Positions 12,701-24,008 of a stretch of DNA of 64,000 nucleotides are shown here, piece after piece. The notes beneath the pieces were generated by a model that did not search any database, was not told where the DNA came from, and was given only the letters and a program-made list of their open reading frames with translations. A program made the position numbers and the translations under genes. The DNA comes from Pomacea canaliculata (lineage: Eukaryota; Mollusca; Gastropoda; Architaenioglossa; Ampullariidae): positions 16,172,725-16,236,724 of the forward strand of contig NC_037593.1 of the NCBI RefSeq assembly GCF_003073045.1, read 5' to 3'. Every line of letters starts with the position of its first letter. The stretch's first letter is position 1.

Positions 12701-15444
12701 AGGTGAGTAGGGCTGAATGGGGCATGGATTATATTGCCAGAATGTAAATCTTACATTTCCAGCTAACTTTACACCATTGCATGTGCAAGGTAAGCATTCT
12801 GTTTATGGTTCATAATGATGCTACTCTAAAACACCACAGTTAGTCATGCATGTTGGAACTTTATAATTTTTATGCAGATTGTTTTCTAGTTAAAATGTGG
12901 CTTGTCTTCATTTTAACTTACTCCTTTCCCTTTTTGTTTACAGGTAGAGATAGTCAAGGAGCTAGATGGACATGTACTCAAATGTGTAAAAGATCAGAAT
13001 GGAAACCATGTTGTCCAGAAGTGTATTGAGTGTGTGGAGCCAAAATATCTGCAGTTCATCATAGATGCCTTTAAAGGACAGGTAAGCCTCAACACCTTGA
13101 TTTGTGTACATGCTATTCTCTCAATAAGCTCACCTCACAGGCTGTTTCTCTTTAGCCTTCGACATGCCTGGCTGTGCTCTCTCTAGGGAAATGAATTGAC
13201 AATGTTTAATATTGGCATCCCTGCTTATTATAGAAAGATAAAGAGAAACAGAGGAAAATTAAGAAAGAAAGCAATAAAAAATAGTTTTTATTTTTGTTTC
13301 ATTTGCACTGTTCATCCTTCTCTCCTTTATAATCTATTTTATTTGTTTATGAAAAATACATTCAGTCCTAACCATGACAGCACGGACCTAAATGAAGGCC
13401 CATTCATGACAGTATGTTCAGAAAAAAGCTGTTTCACCTTACCTCTCAGACCCTAAAGTTTGTCGGATGAGAAAGACACTTTATTGCTAGGCTAGTCAGC
13501 ACTCGTGTGATCTCTACCCTGCCAATTGTCTGGGTAGTAATTGTAGACAACTGAACACTAGTTGTCAGCACCACATGTACTCCTACCTTCCTTCACATGG
13601 GCGAAACTGTTTTCTTCTGTTGGCTAGAAGAAGTTGCGCCCTTAAAATGAGCTTTTATTTTTGTGGCATTAACCTTTCACATATTAGAAAATAAAGCACC
13701 GTACATGTGTGTAAGGTGTGATTCCTTAAACAAGGTGAGCCACCAGCTGTGGCTTGCCAGTGTGACCACAGTGAGATAATAACCCATGTCCCCCATTCTT
13801 TTCTGTTGTTAATTCTTAACATCAGTTTTTCCAATTTACAAACCATACGTTTTCACTTTCTTCCTGTAGCATCTTTGGAAGAGTTGGTGTTTTTCTCACA
13901 TAGTACTTGTACAGTGAGTTTTTGTAGTACTTATTTAGCCTGGACACATGAAGAATGCTTTAATGATTTTTTTTTTATTATTAATAAAACTTTTATCAGT
14001 CTTTTTGTATTTTTCCAATGTACAGGTGTTCTCTTTGTCGACACATCCGTACGGCTGTCGTGTGATCCAGAGAATTCTGGAACACTGCACACCAGAACAA
14101 ACTGCTGGAGTTTTGGCTGAACTTCATGAAAACACAGAAAGGCTTGTACAGGACCAGTATGGAAACTATGTTATCCAACATGTGTTGGAACATGGACGAC
14201 AGGAAGATCGAGCCAAAATAGTGGCATGCATTCGTGGCAAGGTTCTTCCTCTAAGTCAGCACAAGTTTGCAAGGTAATGAGAGCTGAAATACCTCCTTTT
14301 TGTATGTGCATGCATCAATTATTTTCCTGTTATTTTTCTTATGCATAGACCTTCTTTTACTTATTGTAGGCAAACTAATCTGCAGCAAGTACTAATGACA
14401 TCAAACTGGAGTTATACAAATGTTTGCAATTGTAAGAAAACCGATGAAAACAGACATCTTAAATGAACAGAGGAATCATTTTATCCAGTTGTTTTTACAA
14501 AGCGGTTGACCACTTACATTTTACATTTCCCATTTGGTTTTATCTGTAATTTTTTCTCACAGCATGGGAGAAAGGAGCATTTTAGATATATGTATCCATG
14601 TTTACTTCAGTGATTGCTTTGTTTCAGCAATGTGGTAGAAAAATGTGTTTCACATTCATCAAGAGCAGAGAAGGCCATGTTAATTGAAGAAGTGTGTTCA
14701 ATGAATGATGGGTAAGTGTTAGTGCCTCTCAGTATGTCTGAATATTAAGAGAAATTTTTCTGGCGTAATCTCTGAGCTTTTTTGTTTTGTTTTTTTTTTT
14801 TTATGTGAAACTCATCACTTCTGCCAAGCATAATGAATTTGTTCTTTCTTCTTGTGGTCCATGCTGACATTTCTGGAGATGAATACAGTTATGTAGAAAC
14901 ACAGCACTATTAAGTTTACCAGATGACATGACCATAGGAGTTTTATATCATCAGCTGGAGAACTCCTTTTGTGACAGTAGATTAACAGATGTGTTTTGTC
15001 AAGTAAACAAATGAAAACATCACCTGCTAAAACTGTTGTGAAGAATGTACTATAAACTAAAATTTAAGAGTTTGTACGGTACAGAAGATGGTCTCTTTGG
15101 AGATTAACTACAGCTTTTTCAGGTTCCTTGGATAAGCAGGATATTCATTTTGCGCTGTCTTATTTGGCTGTGTTATAATGATTGTTTTTTTCTATTTCAG
15201 CCATCACAGTGCACTTTACACCATGATGAAGGACCAGTTTGCTAACTATGTTGTCCAAAAAATGATCGATGTTGCTGAGCCTCAGCAGCGAAAAGTTCTG
15301 ATGCACAAGATAAGACCACATATTGCCACACTTCGGAAGTACACCTATGGCAAACATATTCTTGCCAAGCTTGAAAAATTTTTTCTCAAAAACTCGTCAG
15401 ATCTCGGGCCCATTGGAATACCCCCTAATAGTGCTTTGTCATAG
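715..15444 (+). CDS. PUM: Pumilio RNA-binding protein (PUF family), 3' eleven exons
   Basis: PUF proteins bind 3'UTRs in the cytoplasm and repress translation or promote deadenylation. Exons: 715-858, 5971-6093, 7589-7741, 7940-8119, 8803-8935, 12170-12298, 12444-12702, 12944-13081, 14026-14273, 14628-14711, 15201-15444. All borders are GT..AG and phases close without a break over 611 visible codons. The first five exons encode the low-complexity N-terminal region, including Pumilio-typical patches ([31 protein letters not shown]). The last six encode all eight PUF repeats. RNA-contact triplets read SRxxQ (R1), NYxxQ (R2), CRxxQ (R3), NHxxQ (R4), CRxxQ (R5), NYxxQ (R6), SNxxE (R7) and NYxxQ (R8), the same set as PUM1/PUM2, so the expected target is UGUANAUA. 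The protein ends NSALS then TAG at 15442-15444. The 5' exons and start codon lie outside the window. Intron 5 holds a LINE and a MITE; intron 8 holds a fold-back repeat. Confidence 0.97.
2990..3212 (+). mobile_element. tRNA-like SINE, family 1 copy 1
   Basis: The block matches 33950-34175 at both ends: a shared start around TGGTRGCTGAA and a shared finish around AACAAGCAGTCTSTTTCAAA, with interrupted similarity between. Its head, TAGCTCTGTTGGTAATATT, resembles a tRNA box A of the TAGCTCAGTTGGTAGAG type, and a weaker B-box-like GAGGTCAATTTTT follows at tRNA-like spacing. This suggests a SINE derived from a tRNA gene. The copy is diverged, and no target-site duplication is obvious. Confidence 0.5.
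3583..4140 (-). repeat. Fold-back/MITE-like repeat, copy A
   Basis: Reverse-complement homologue of the 13.2-13.6 and 23.3-24.0 kb repeats. Shared blocks include the terminal part near 3583-3665 (GGTGGAACTT, then a GTACATGCAGTGCTGAC segment), the middle ACTGTCATGGTCAGGATTGA, and the distal TATACATAACGACTAGAAAAT at its far end (read on the minus strand). Relative to the 23.3 kb copy it lacks the first 150 bp or so, so one inverted arm is missing. No coding capacity is visible. Confidence 0.7.
6094..7588 (+). other. Pumilio intron, no additional feature seen
   Basis: AT-rich intron between the second and third visible Pumilio exons. A G-run lies near 6577-6588. No exon, repeat family member or RNA gene is recognisable. 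Confidence 0.55.
8990..11575 (+). mobile_element. Degenerate non-LTR retrotransposon (LINE) with endonuclease and RT remnants
   Basis: Inserted in the Pumilio intron between 8935 and 12170. From about 9893 the plus strand encodes [16 protein letters not shown], the opening motif of the apurinic-endonuclease domain of LINEs, followed by ETRWNGSGQ and YSGHKE; this domain continues to about 10200. After a poorly readable stretch, 11112-11507 encodes reverse-transcriptase motifs [16 protein letters not shown] and [16 protein letters not shown], and then [16 protein letters not shown]. An in-frame TAG at 11508-11510 interrupts the usual EQAGFxxGRSCTDHI motif, which continues as [17 protein letters not shown]. 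Several frames are needed, and the later RT and C-terminal part is absent, so the copy is dead. A Tigger-like MITE (9195-9758) sits in its 5' leader. The clade is uncertain (RTE-like or a related APE-type group). Confidence 0.85.
9195..9758. mobile_element. Tigger/pogo-like MITE with TA target duplication
   Basis: A 564-bp element bounded by perfect-looking inverted termini, CAGTCAAATCTCGCTACTA at the left and its complement at the right, flanked by TA at 9193-9194 and 9759-9760. A 5'-CAGT terminus and TA duplication are typical of the pogo/Tigger group of Tc1-mariner transposons. The word GTGGCATAGTAGCGAGA recurs at several subterminal positions (around 9239, 9623, 9718 and 9734), with variants reading GTGGCATAATACCGAGA. 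The interior is C-rich and encodes no transposase, so mobility would have depended on an autonomous relative. It is inserted in the leader of the surrounding LINE and is therefore younger than that insertion. Confidence 0.88.
13190..13645 (+). repeat. Fold-back/MITE-like repeat, copy B
   Basis: Same family as 23305-24008, in the same orientation, inside the Pumilio intron 13082-14025. Matching blocks include GGCATCCCTGCTTATTATAG, TTCATCCTTCTCTCCTTTAT, the CAGTCCTAACCATGACAG stretch, GAGAAAGACACTTTATTGC, and the terminal CACATGTACTCCTACCTTCC leading to AGAAGAAGTTGCGCCCTTAA. It holds a small internal duplication of the CATGACAG segment (near 13372 and 13406). Only one inverted arm is present, so the copy is truncated at its left end. 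Confidence 0.7.
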
Positions 15445-18400
15445 TAAAGTCAACATGAACCTTTTTCTGTCAATTTGAGAGGGGGACTAGCTGAAATAGG
15501 TTAAATTAGTATGCTTGTTACCTTTTTCATAGAATCCCTCATCTAGAAAGTGATTTTTTTAAAGACATGATGGTGTAACTTTCACAGTCACAGAAGGCAT
15601 TTTGTTGAAAAGATTTTTTTTCTTGTGCTTGCATGTTCCACAAGCATTTAAGAATCTTGCAACACTAGGCACAGGCAAGTGTTGCTATATATTATGGCTT
15701 TGAGAAGATTTTGGTGAAAACCTGTTTACACTGCTTTGTTGGGTAGTTGCAAGAGTTTATATTTAGCAATGGTGCAGAAGGAAGGAAGGGTGTGATGATG
15801 CCAACCACATCTGTGCCCCTTCTCTCGTTTATGATCTGCCTGACATTCCCGTGCTCGTGCTGTCTGCGCAAATGTAAGAAAGGCTTATCTTTTGCCTTTA
15901 AATTGTCACGAAACAAAAAAGAAATTGGTGCATATGAAATGGATGGCACAAATCTTGAGTTTTGTACCAGAAGTGTACAGCAGGCACCTCCCCACCCTGA
16001 CACTCACCCCCAAAAGTGTTCTTAGGCTTATCTAGTTTGTGTGCTTATACTTGGTATGATCTTAGCAGTCATTTCACTCACTCCCACAACAATGGGCAGA
16101 TATGCATGCAGTGTTCAAAGCCAGCAGGTACTTAGAAGAAAAGCATTTGTAGCAGAAGTTTTATTGTAATGTTAAAAATATGGATTGTTTTTTTGAAACT
16201 GCAACATATGCGCTGGATGCTCTCTTAATTCTAGATAAATGTAATGTTTGTTGAACAGAAGTCTAAGAAATGGTTTTGAATTTTTTTTTTTGGGGGGGTG
16301 GGGGTTTGGACAGTTTTTTTTTTAAATTCATGTGGCAAAGTTTTTAATGGCAAATGGTATTTTTTGAATTTGTGACAGCCATAATTTTAGCCATGTCTCG
16401 TCGTGACTTCACTTGGTGGAAAAAGGGGGTGGGGGTGTCTGTACAAACTGGTGTCCAACTAAGATATAGCCTCCTCCACAGAAGATGGAAGATCGGCTGG
16501 ATTATTTGACTGCTAATTGGTTTTACATATCAGGTGATAAAGTAATTGGGGTTGGTAGTGTGTGCTGCTTTTTGTTTGAAATTAATGTTTTAATTGTACT
16601 GAAGATGTGAAACTTTTTTTAATGCGCATATATTGCCCTTGCTTTTTTTTTTTTTTTTTTTTAAGTTAGTGGGTTTCTGGGAGTACCTATCAAAGATACA
16701 GTCATAGTTTGTGCACCATTGCTGCAGAGACATTTCTAAATGGAATTGTCCATCATGTTACAAGGTCTAAATATAGATGGGTTATATTGTTGTAATGACC
16801 ATGGAGGCAATGTCTTTTCCTTCCTTCCTCGCCATGTTTTGTTCTATAAGATTTGGCTAAGATGGTGTCGGGTCTGCTTTTTCTTCATTCCTAGTGTATA
16901 ACTGTACAATTAAATGCTGACTTTTCGTGCGTTGAAATACAAGATGAGCCCTAGATATGAGTCCTGCATTGTGTCTGGACACTGTGCCTTTGTATACAGC
17001 TTTGTAAATGTATCTGTGTATTCCAATCTTCTGACTTAAGAATGTCAGTAGTATATACTAACTGTTGCTGTGCATTGTTTTCCACAAAAAAAAGCACGAT
17101 CTAGATGTAAGAAATCTATATATTTGTATTATGTCTTCTGTGGTAGATGGGAATTATGAGTGTCGTCATTTTCAACTTTACACATATTCTCTAAGCACTT
17201 TTCTCATCATATTTTAAAGTTTGATTTTTGTTGAAATATTTGTCACATTTTAATAAGCTGATTAGTACAGTGTATATTTTTTTATTTCTGTACTTCATTG
17301 CTTTAGCAGATGCATCTGAAGCATAGTTTGGGGTGCTGCTTTCCTTAATTACTCATCCAAAACATTTTCAGCCCTCTCTTTTGAAAAGTAGCAAAAATCT
17401 TAATTTTTATTACACATTTAAAATTTTGCAAAAAGGGCAGACTGGTAGTTAACATGTACATCTTATAAATAAATTTTCCAATTATTCTAGTTGCATCATG
17501 AACATGTTTTTTATAAGCATAGTAGTTCTAATATCACTTCCTTTTTTTAATAAAAATGCTTTTTCGGGATATTCTGAAATTTTGGTCTTTCTCCTCACAA
17601 ACAGCCAGAAATATTTTAGAAATTGTGCCCGTTTTCTCGTAAGTGGCAAACAACTTCTTTTACTGTGCACAATTTAATAGCACTAGCACACAGTAGGCTT
17701 TCTGTACATGCAAAGCAGAGAGAGGTGGGACTTTCATTTGCATCTGCTATGAAGAAAATTGTTTTCATTGCATGTATTAGAACATTAATAAAATCATTGA
17801 TGGGTGTTGAAGCTTTTTGGATTTTGGTAAGTAGATTGCTTTTCCTGGTTTTCCATCACTTTCTCCAATTTTTGCCTTTAAATTCTCTCCCATCGCCCCT
17901 TGTCATTAAACATATTTTCCACTGCCTATGCAAATGCTATAGTTCATGCCATTCATATTCGTTAATACATTTTGGTGTAAAGTGTGCATTCTGCTGTACT
18001 TGCACCCTTGTCTGCTGCTATGTAAGATAACATTTGTACATAGCCAAGATGTTTGGCACCTTTCCCGCATCCCTTAAGCGTGTGAAAGTGAATTAGGACC
18101 AGATATGTGGCATAGCGAAGGTTCTTTTCCTGTGCGGGCGGCAATCAATTTGACCTCATATTTTGTCATTTCAGTTTTTTGTACAGAATTGTTCTGCTTG
18201 TTATCTTGCAGTCTGCTGTTTAACCAGAAAAGGAAAGGGGGATCCATGTTTGAATGAGTACATTTTTTTAAAACATAGTATTTTTAATATAGGGAGTAGA
18301 GTTTTTGTCATTAGTTTACAAGCTGACTTGTTGAAGTTGTCTGCAGTTGTAATTTCTTGTTCATCACAGGGAACAAGAATCTTTTATTCAAATAAACATC

Positions 18401-21400
18401 AGCAGTTCTTGCTTGGATATTCTTAAAGAGTACAGTGTTCTTGACATAAATTAACCCTAGTAATCTGCATCAGACATAATATTGTGAACAGGCTTCTAAT
18501 ACATAGTTAAGTCAGTCAAGGCATTCATCAAATTAAGGTGTGGTACACAAGGAAGTGTTTATTTCATCTTGATTTGTTGAAGAACATTGTAGTGCAGAAA
18601 TAGCTGTATTAAAAAAAAAGGAACCTTTGCGTGCATAGGCCAGCGGAAATAAGTTGGCTGGTAAAGAGATCTGAAGGTATCACTGATTCCTTTTCCAAGA
18701 TTTTTCTTTCACAGCTGTATTCCATTTTAGCCTAGTCTTTTTAACAGGAAATAGACAACTCAAGAATAAAATCTATTCAAAAGTAAAGAAATGGGACATA
18801 AAGGAAATTTTTGTGACTTGCTGCTTGTTTTGATTATATATTTGGTTTGAGCTTTCAAGTTGTGGCATTTCTCATTTTCCAGCATGTTGGTCTTGCATTT
18901 TTTAATTTGTAGTTAATGATGTATATAGTAGAGAACAAGGATGTATATTTTTTATGGCTATTGGAATCATCCCATATCACTCAGTCGTGCGTATTTTGTC
19001 CATTTTATCTAACCATTTAGATGTGTAATTTAGTACCATTTGCCATTGACAATTTTTTTTTTGAGGGGGGAAACAGACTTTTTATTGCAAACATTGAAAT
19101 TAAAGATATGCTGCCACGGGTTGTAAAAACGTGGAACTGTAACTCGTGTAAAATATGTAACATTACATTTCACTTCATTAAACTTTTTTTAAAATTAAGT
19201 ATATTGTTATGTAAAAAAAACTTTTAAATATTGCTTTGTGAAATATCCACATCTCATTTTGGTGTTGGAAAAAGACACTGGTTTACAGCAGCAATTTATA
19301 TGTGTAATGGTGGTTTTTGTTTGGTTTTTTTGTTTTTTGTTTTTTTCCAATGAGGGTTTTGTGGATTTTACAGAAGGTTTCCTCTCTCCCTCCCCACTCC
19401 ACCAGAATCCCACTTATTTACATAAAAGTTCCTCGGACTACCACTCTATTAGCCCCAATTAATGTATGTGAAAGAGAAAGTGTATAGAGGAAAATTTTGT
19501 CATTTTCTCTCTCTCAAGGCTATGCAGTTTTGTATGTGGCTTTACCGACATAGAAAAGTGGATAGGTGGTTACTTTTTTAAAAAGCACAATCTTAAAAGA
19601 ATAGGCATGTTAGAACCTAGTCTGTACTGCCTTTTTCCTGAAAATTGATTTCCATTTCTTTATGCATGTGTACTCATTAAGTATACTTTTGGTAGTGGGT
19701 TTCTCCTCGTTTTAAATTTTCTAATGAACATAGTTTCCTTTCCTGGATTGATTAACATTGGTATTAAGAAAGTTTTTTCCCGTGCTTGTCTGTAGTAACT
19801 TTTTGCATAGCTAGTTTTTTTGTGTACATTTCTTTAGCTTTAAACTTATTCCTAGTGCCTTTATTTGTTTAAGAGCTGGGTTTAACTTCTCTGCCTCTTA
19901 AAACCACTGTGCTAATGGAAATTTGACCCATCTGAAACAGAAAAAAAAAAATTGGAAGATGAGTGCTGAAATAGGGTTTCGTTTTGGCACTTGAATAAGA
20001 GGCATTAGTGTCTTCAACATAGTGAAATATATTTTTAAACTTTGTTTTAAAAGTAAATTTAAAAATTTCCAAAATAGAAAACAGGGTTGGTATGTTCAGT
20101 TTAGTGATTGCATGTTTGAGTTTGTTGTGTTTTTTTTTTAATTATTAAATATATCGTGTTTTATTTTCACATACCATTTTTAAGCTGTAAATTGTGCACT
20201 GCATAAGAGTAGTGTTTGTAAAGTTTGGAGGTTAGTAAACGTGTTGTATGCAGATTCTAAGGATTACATAGAAGCAAATTATATAGCATATTCTAATGCC
20301 TTCTTACTAGAGAGTTTCTTGTGTACATTGTACTATATTGTAAATTGGGACAACAGTATTTCAAATTCCCTTCCCCCAACCCCCCCAGAAAAATCTCGTG
20401 ATCATCAAGTGAGAAGAGGGAATAAGACAAGGGAGACAACCTGTAAGCAGTAGTGTATGTTTTAATCTTGTGAGCATGTGAGAGAAGGTGTGTCTTTTAT
20501 TTGAATTGTTACGTGAAATTTATTTCTATTTCCTAGGGTACAAGAAGTAAAATAGTAATCACTCATTTGTGCATAAGTCATGTCAGCTAACTTGAATCGC
20601 TCACTGCCTGTACAGCTTATGTAAGTACAAAGCCTTTGTGTACAGATGCTGTTATAGAAACAAATTTTGATACAGAAATATTAAACACATAACTACTTGA
20701 ATTCTCTGACATTCTGCAAAACATTAGATGTTTTTGGTAAAGACTGCAATATGTAAATTTTGGACAAGCTGTATAAATTGTTTACAGTGCATTCTTTTAT
20801 GCAGTTTGCACTGTCTGTACAGAAATTGTAAGGTGGTCAAAAGTCAAAATGTGTTCTCTCAGCTTATGTCACAGATTTTATCAATCAGTGGTAATGTTAT
20901 TTACCAGATTTTCTACTCCATGTACAGTCACACATGAGCATCATGTAAAATTTACCATTGAACAGGCATTTTTGTACAAAGATTAACAGAAGTCAGTTCT
21001 TTCATCATTCAAAGAGTGAAGAAGTGTTTGTAGTATACAATCATGAGGTAATTAGTGTTGGTCATAGATTGGTTGTATATGTGCTTTAAGGTCATGCATG
21101 TTCAATTTGTCATGACCAGGATAAATGAATGAGAGAAAGGTTTGTGTAGGATCCTTCCACTCTCCTTTTCAGCATGTTCATAGTGCATTTATAAATGTGC
21201 CCATGCATTGTGTACAATTCATATTTTAAATCAATATAGTAATGAAGAAAGAGTAGTATTATTGCTTTTACAAATAAAGCAAAAAGTAAATATGTTTCAA
21301 AACAAACCACTTTTATAGTGTTCATAAATATTGTGAATATAAGACCACTTATTTTGAACTGGCATGTATAAACAAACTTTTAAAGGGTTTAACATGATGA

Positions 21401-22925
21401 GCGTAATTAAATAATGGCAATTTAAAAGGTGTGTTACTTGAGAAATGAAGTTTTATGCAAGTATTCATAAAATATTAGTGATAATTCAAGCTAGCCGAGT
21501 TTTTTAAGTAAACAAATCAGTTGTATACCTGTTACGCTTTTTTTTAAGTTTTTCATTTCCAGCCTTTAGAAGATAGTAGAAAAATTGCAATTTGAAAAGA
21601 TTGCTATGTGTTATAATAGATAAATTATGTATGTGGAGTGTGTGTTTTGGCATAACCCTATAGATTCCATAATCCTGTCTGCATTCCCATGTTTCTCTTT
21701 TCTTTTTTCCTCATTCTTGCAGTTTGTACGAAGCGTTTCATAGACTAAAAAGTATCAGTGGCATTTCTTGTTCAAGTGCTGGAGCTATCAGTAATGTTTC
21801 ATTGGCTATCCATGCATTAAAGAGGGGGCAGGGTTAAATGGAATGATGAGTGTCTAAATTGGGTAGTTTTATTCAATTTTTGAATGGGATGTCATACTTC
21901 ACAAGGTTTTTTCCCAGTGAACAAATAGCATGTGACTAGGATTGTCCATAGATATCAGTCACCAAGTATTTTTGTTTTTTCTTTGGCTAAAAGTTTGTCA
22001 AATTAGTGAAACCCTAAGGCTTATTTACAACATTGTGAACTTAATAACTGGATATTTTTCTACATATGTAAGAATAGTTATTTTTTAAGATGAACAGTAT
22101 GCAGCTAAAATAGCTTGACATTCAACAAGTTGGATGTGTTAAGACTTACAGTCAGGTTCCACTCCTTCCACACTAGCATCTGCTTCAACTTTCCTTTGAC
22201 AACATAGCCCCATCAAGTATACATTGTTTCACAACATATGGCCTTTTACAACAATTAGTGGTCATTGCCCTTTGAACTTGTTTCTTTTGACAAGCCACCC
22301 TCAACAAGTGTTTGAATGAATCTTTTCTTTTCATTAAGTGGTTCTGGCTCAGTAAATTTGTTGACTGGCCTTTTCAGACCACTGTATGAAGTTGGGAACA
22401 AGCAAGCATGTTTCTAATATTAATCAGTTTTAATGTAGAGTGTTGGTTGCCATTTTTCTATATAATAATGATGAAGAAGCTTGCTTTTGTTGCATTTAAC
22501 TTTGCTCTCCCTAATCCCCCTGCCATGTGCCTGTCACTTGTGTGTGGGCATGAAAGCTTTTTTGCTTGTAATTAGCCCATAAGGCTATCTTGCCGCAGTT
22601 TCTCTTTTTCTGTGCTGTTAATGCTACCATTTCACCAAATAATGTACATGGAATAAGAACCTTGCTTTTTTCTGAAAGGGAAAAATTTGTTGCCCTCAAG
22701 TTATTTGTTCAAATTTTTTCATGCTGGGTGTAGATTAAATTTGCTCACCAGCAGCATTTTGGGGTTTTGTTTGTTTTTGTTTTTTTTCTCTAGTTGTATA
22801 TTATGCTGTAAAAATATTAAAAATGTGTACATCTTTGTATTAAATGTTTTTCCTAGTGAAAAAATAAAAACTGTGAAAATAATTTGTAATAATTTTAAAC
22901 CTATAAGTGCAAATGTGACGTAGAG
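15445..22925 (+). other. Probable long 3'UTR / downstream region of Pumilio
   Basis: About 7.5 kb of strongly AT-rich sequence follows the Pumilio stop, with no plausible coding exon on either strand and no recognised repeat until 22945. Pumilio genes commonly have long 3'UTRs. Candidate poly(A) signals AATAAA are at 17468-17473, 21273-21278 and 22863-22868. Two strict Pumilio-site matches (TGTANATA) lie at 18035-18042 and 18920-18927, about what base composition alone might give. Where transcription ends cannot be told from sequence. Confidence 0.5.
22863..22868 (+). terminator. Candidate distal poly(A) signal for Pumilio
   Basis: AATAAA in a T-rich then A-rich context, just before the first repeat (22945) of the intergenic gap. 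It is one of at least three candidates. It was chosen as the distal limit by position only. Confidence 0.25.
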
Positions 22926-22944
22926 ATGATTTTACGCAGTGAGA

Positions 22945-23105
22945 CAAAAAGGGAGTGTAGAGCCAGTCCCTGGTAGTCATCCCTGTAAATAAATGCCATG
23001 TCATAGAAGTGTGTGTACTTTAAGGCAAACTCTTTACAGTCTTGTTGTGGTAAGAGGCGAGTGTCTTTCCAAACTGTCTTTGAGGCAGTTGCGTCATTGC
23101 ACAAA
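22945..23105 (-). mobile_element. tRNA-derived SINE, family 2 copy 1
   Basis: Shares a diagnostic stretch with 26035-26200: CCCTGTAAATAAATGCCATG here against CCCTGTAAACAGATGCCACA there, followed in both by a TTAGAGAA/TCATAGAA and GTGTG segment. Orientation is inferred from the better tRNA-like head of the second copy. This copy is shorter or more diverged, and its box A is not clear. Confidence 0.5.
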
Positions 23106-23304
23106 ATTTAATATGAACAAACTTAGCAGGTTAGATTTGTAAGATAATGCATTAATGTTTAATAAGGCAGTTGCGTAATTGATGTTTCCCTGTGAAAAGT
23201 TAAGAACCTAGATTGCTGCATGAAAAGAATCCTAGTTAGGTGCACAAAGTATGTCTGTTCACCCCAACATTTATGGACATCTTACCAAAGGTCTACACTT
23301 GTGA

Positions 23305-24008
23305 TTTAAAGGCGGAACCTCTTGTGGGCGTTTTTTAAAATAGTTTCGTCCGTGCAAGGGATGGTAGGAGTACACATGGTGCTGACTTTTACAAGTGATC
23401 ACCTTTCCCTAATTGCTACCCACCCCCCTGCAGGGTGATCTGTGGTGGTGCTGACTACCCAAGCAAAGTATACATAACAACTGGAAAATAAAACAATATT
23501 ATTATAGTGTGGACACTAGCGTACACTATTAACATACATGCATGTCGTACTCAAAATTTAGGTGGGATTGCACACATAGGCTGTATATGTAAACACGGAG
23601 TAAAAGTTGAATAGTGATATTCCCACTTATGAGGAAACAAAGATGAAGAGAAAACTTTAAAAAGCAACAAAAATTAAGTTTGAAAATTCAGTTTTCTTTA
23701 AGTTTAATTAGCACTGTTCATCCTTCTCTCCTTTATATATTCTATTTTTGTCTACTTGTGGAGAATACAATCAGTCCTAACCCTGACAGTATGTTCAGAT
23801 AGAAATTGTTTTGCCTCAGCTCTCAGATCCTACAGCAAGCACTGGTCGGTTGAGAAAGACATTGCCAGGCTAGTTGGCAGTGCCTGCGATCTGTACCCTG
23901 CCTATTGTTTGAGACAACTGGACAGCACCATGTGTACTCCTACCTTCCCCTACAATGGACGATACCATTCAATTCTGTGGGCCAGACGAAGTTCTGCCTT
24001 ATGCCAAA
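23305..24008 (+). repeat. Fold-back/MITE-like repeat, copy C (most complete)
   Basis: This copy has both inverted arms. The left arm starts AAAGGCGGAACCTCTTG and includes GGAGTACACATGGTGCTGA near 23367-23386. The right arm carries the reverse complement, CAGCACCATGTGTACTCC, near 23924-23941 and ends ACGAAGTTCTGCCTT. The arms are about 100 bp or more. Between them is a roughly 450-bp core shared with copies A and B. No transposase is encoded. Left ends of copies A and C read TTAAAGG and the right end of copy B reads CCCTTAA, hinting at TTAA targets, but the right end of this copy reads CCTTAT. The superfamily is unassigned. It lies between the convergent Pumilio and clathrin light chain genes. 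Confidence 0.75.

Noticed and set aside
15445-22925. Pumilio autoregulation through TGTANATA sites at 18035 and 18920
   Set aside because: Two strict matches in 7.5 kb of AT-rich DNA is close to chance expectation, so it is not reported as a regulatory site.
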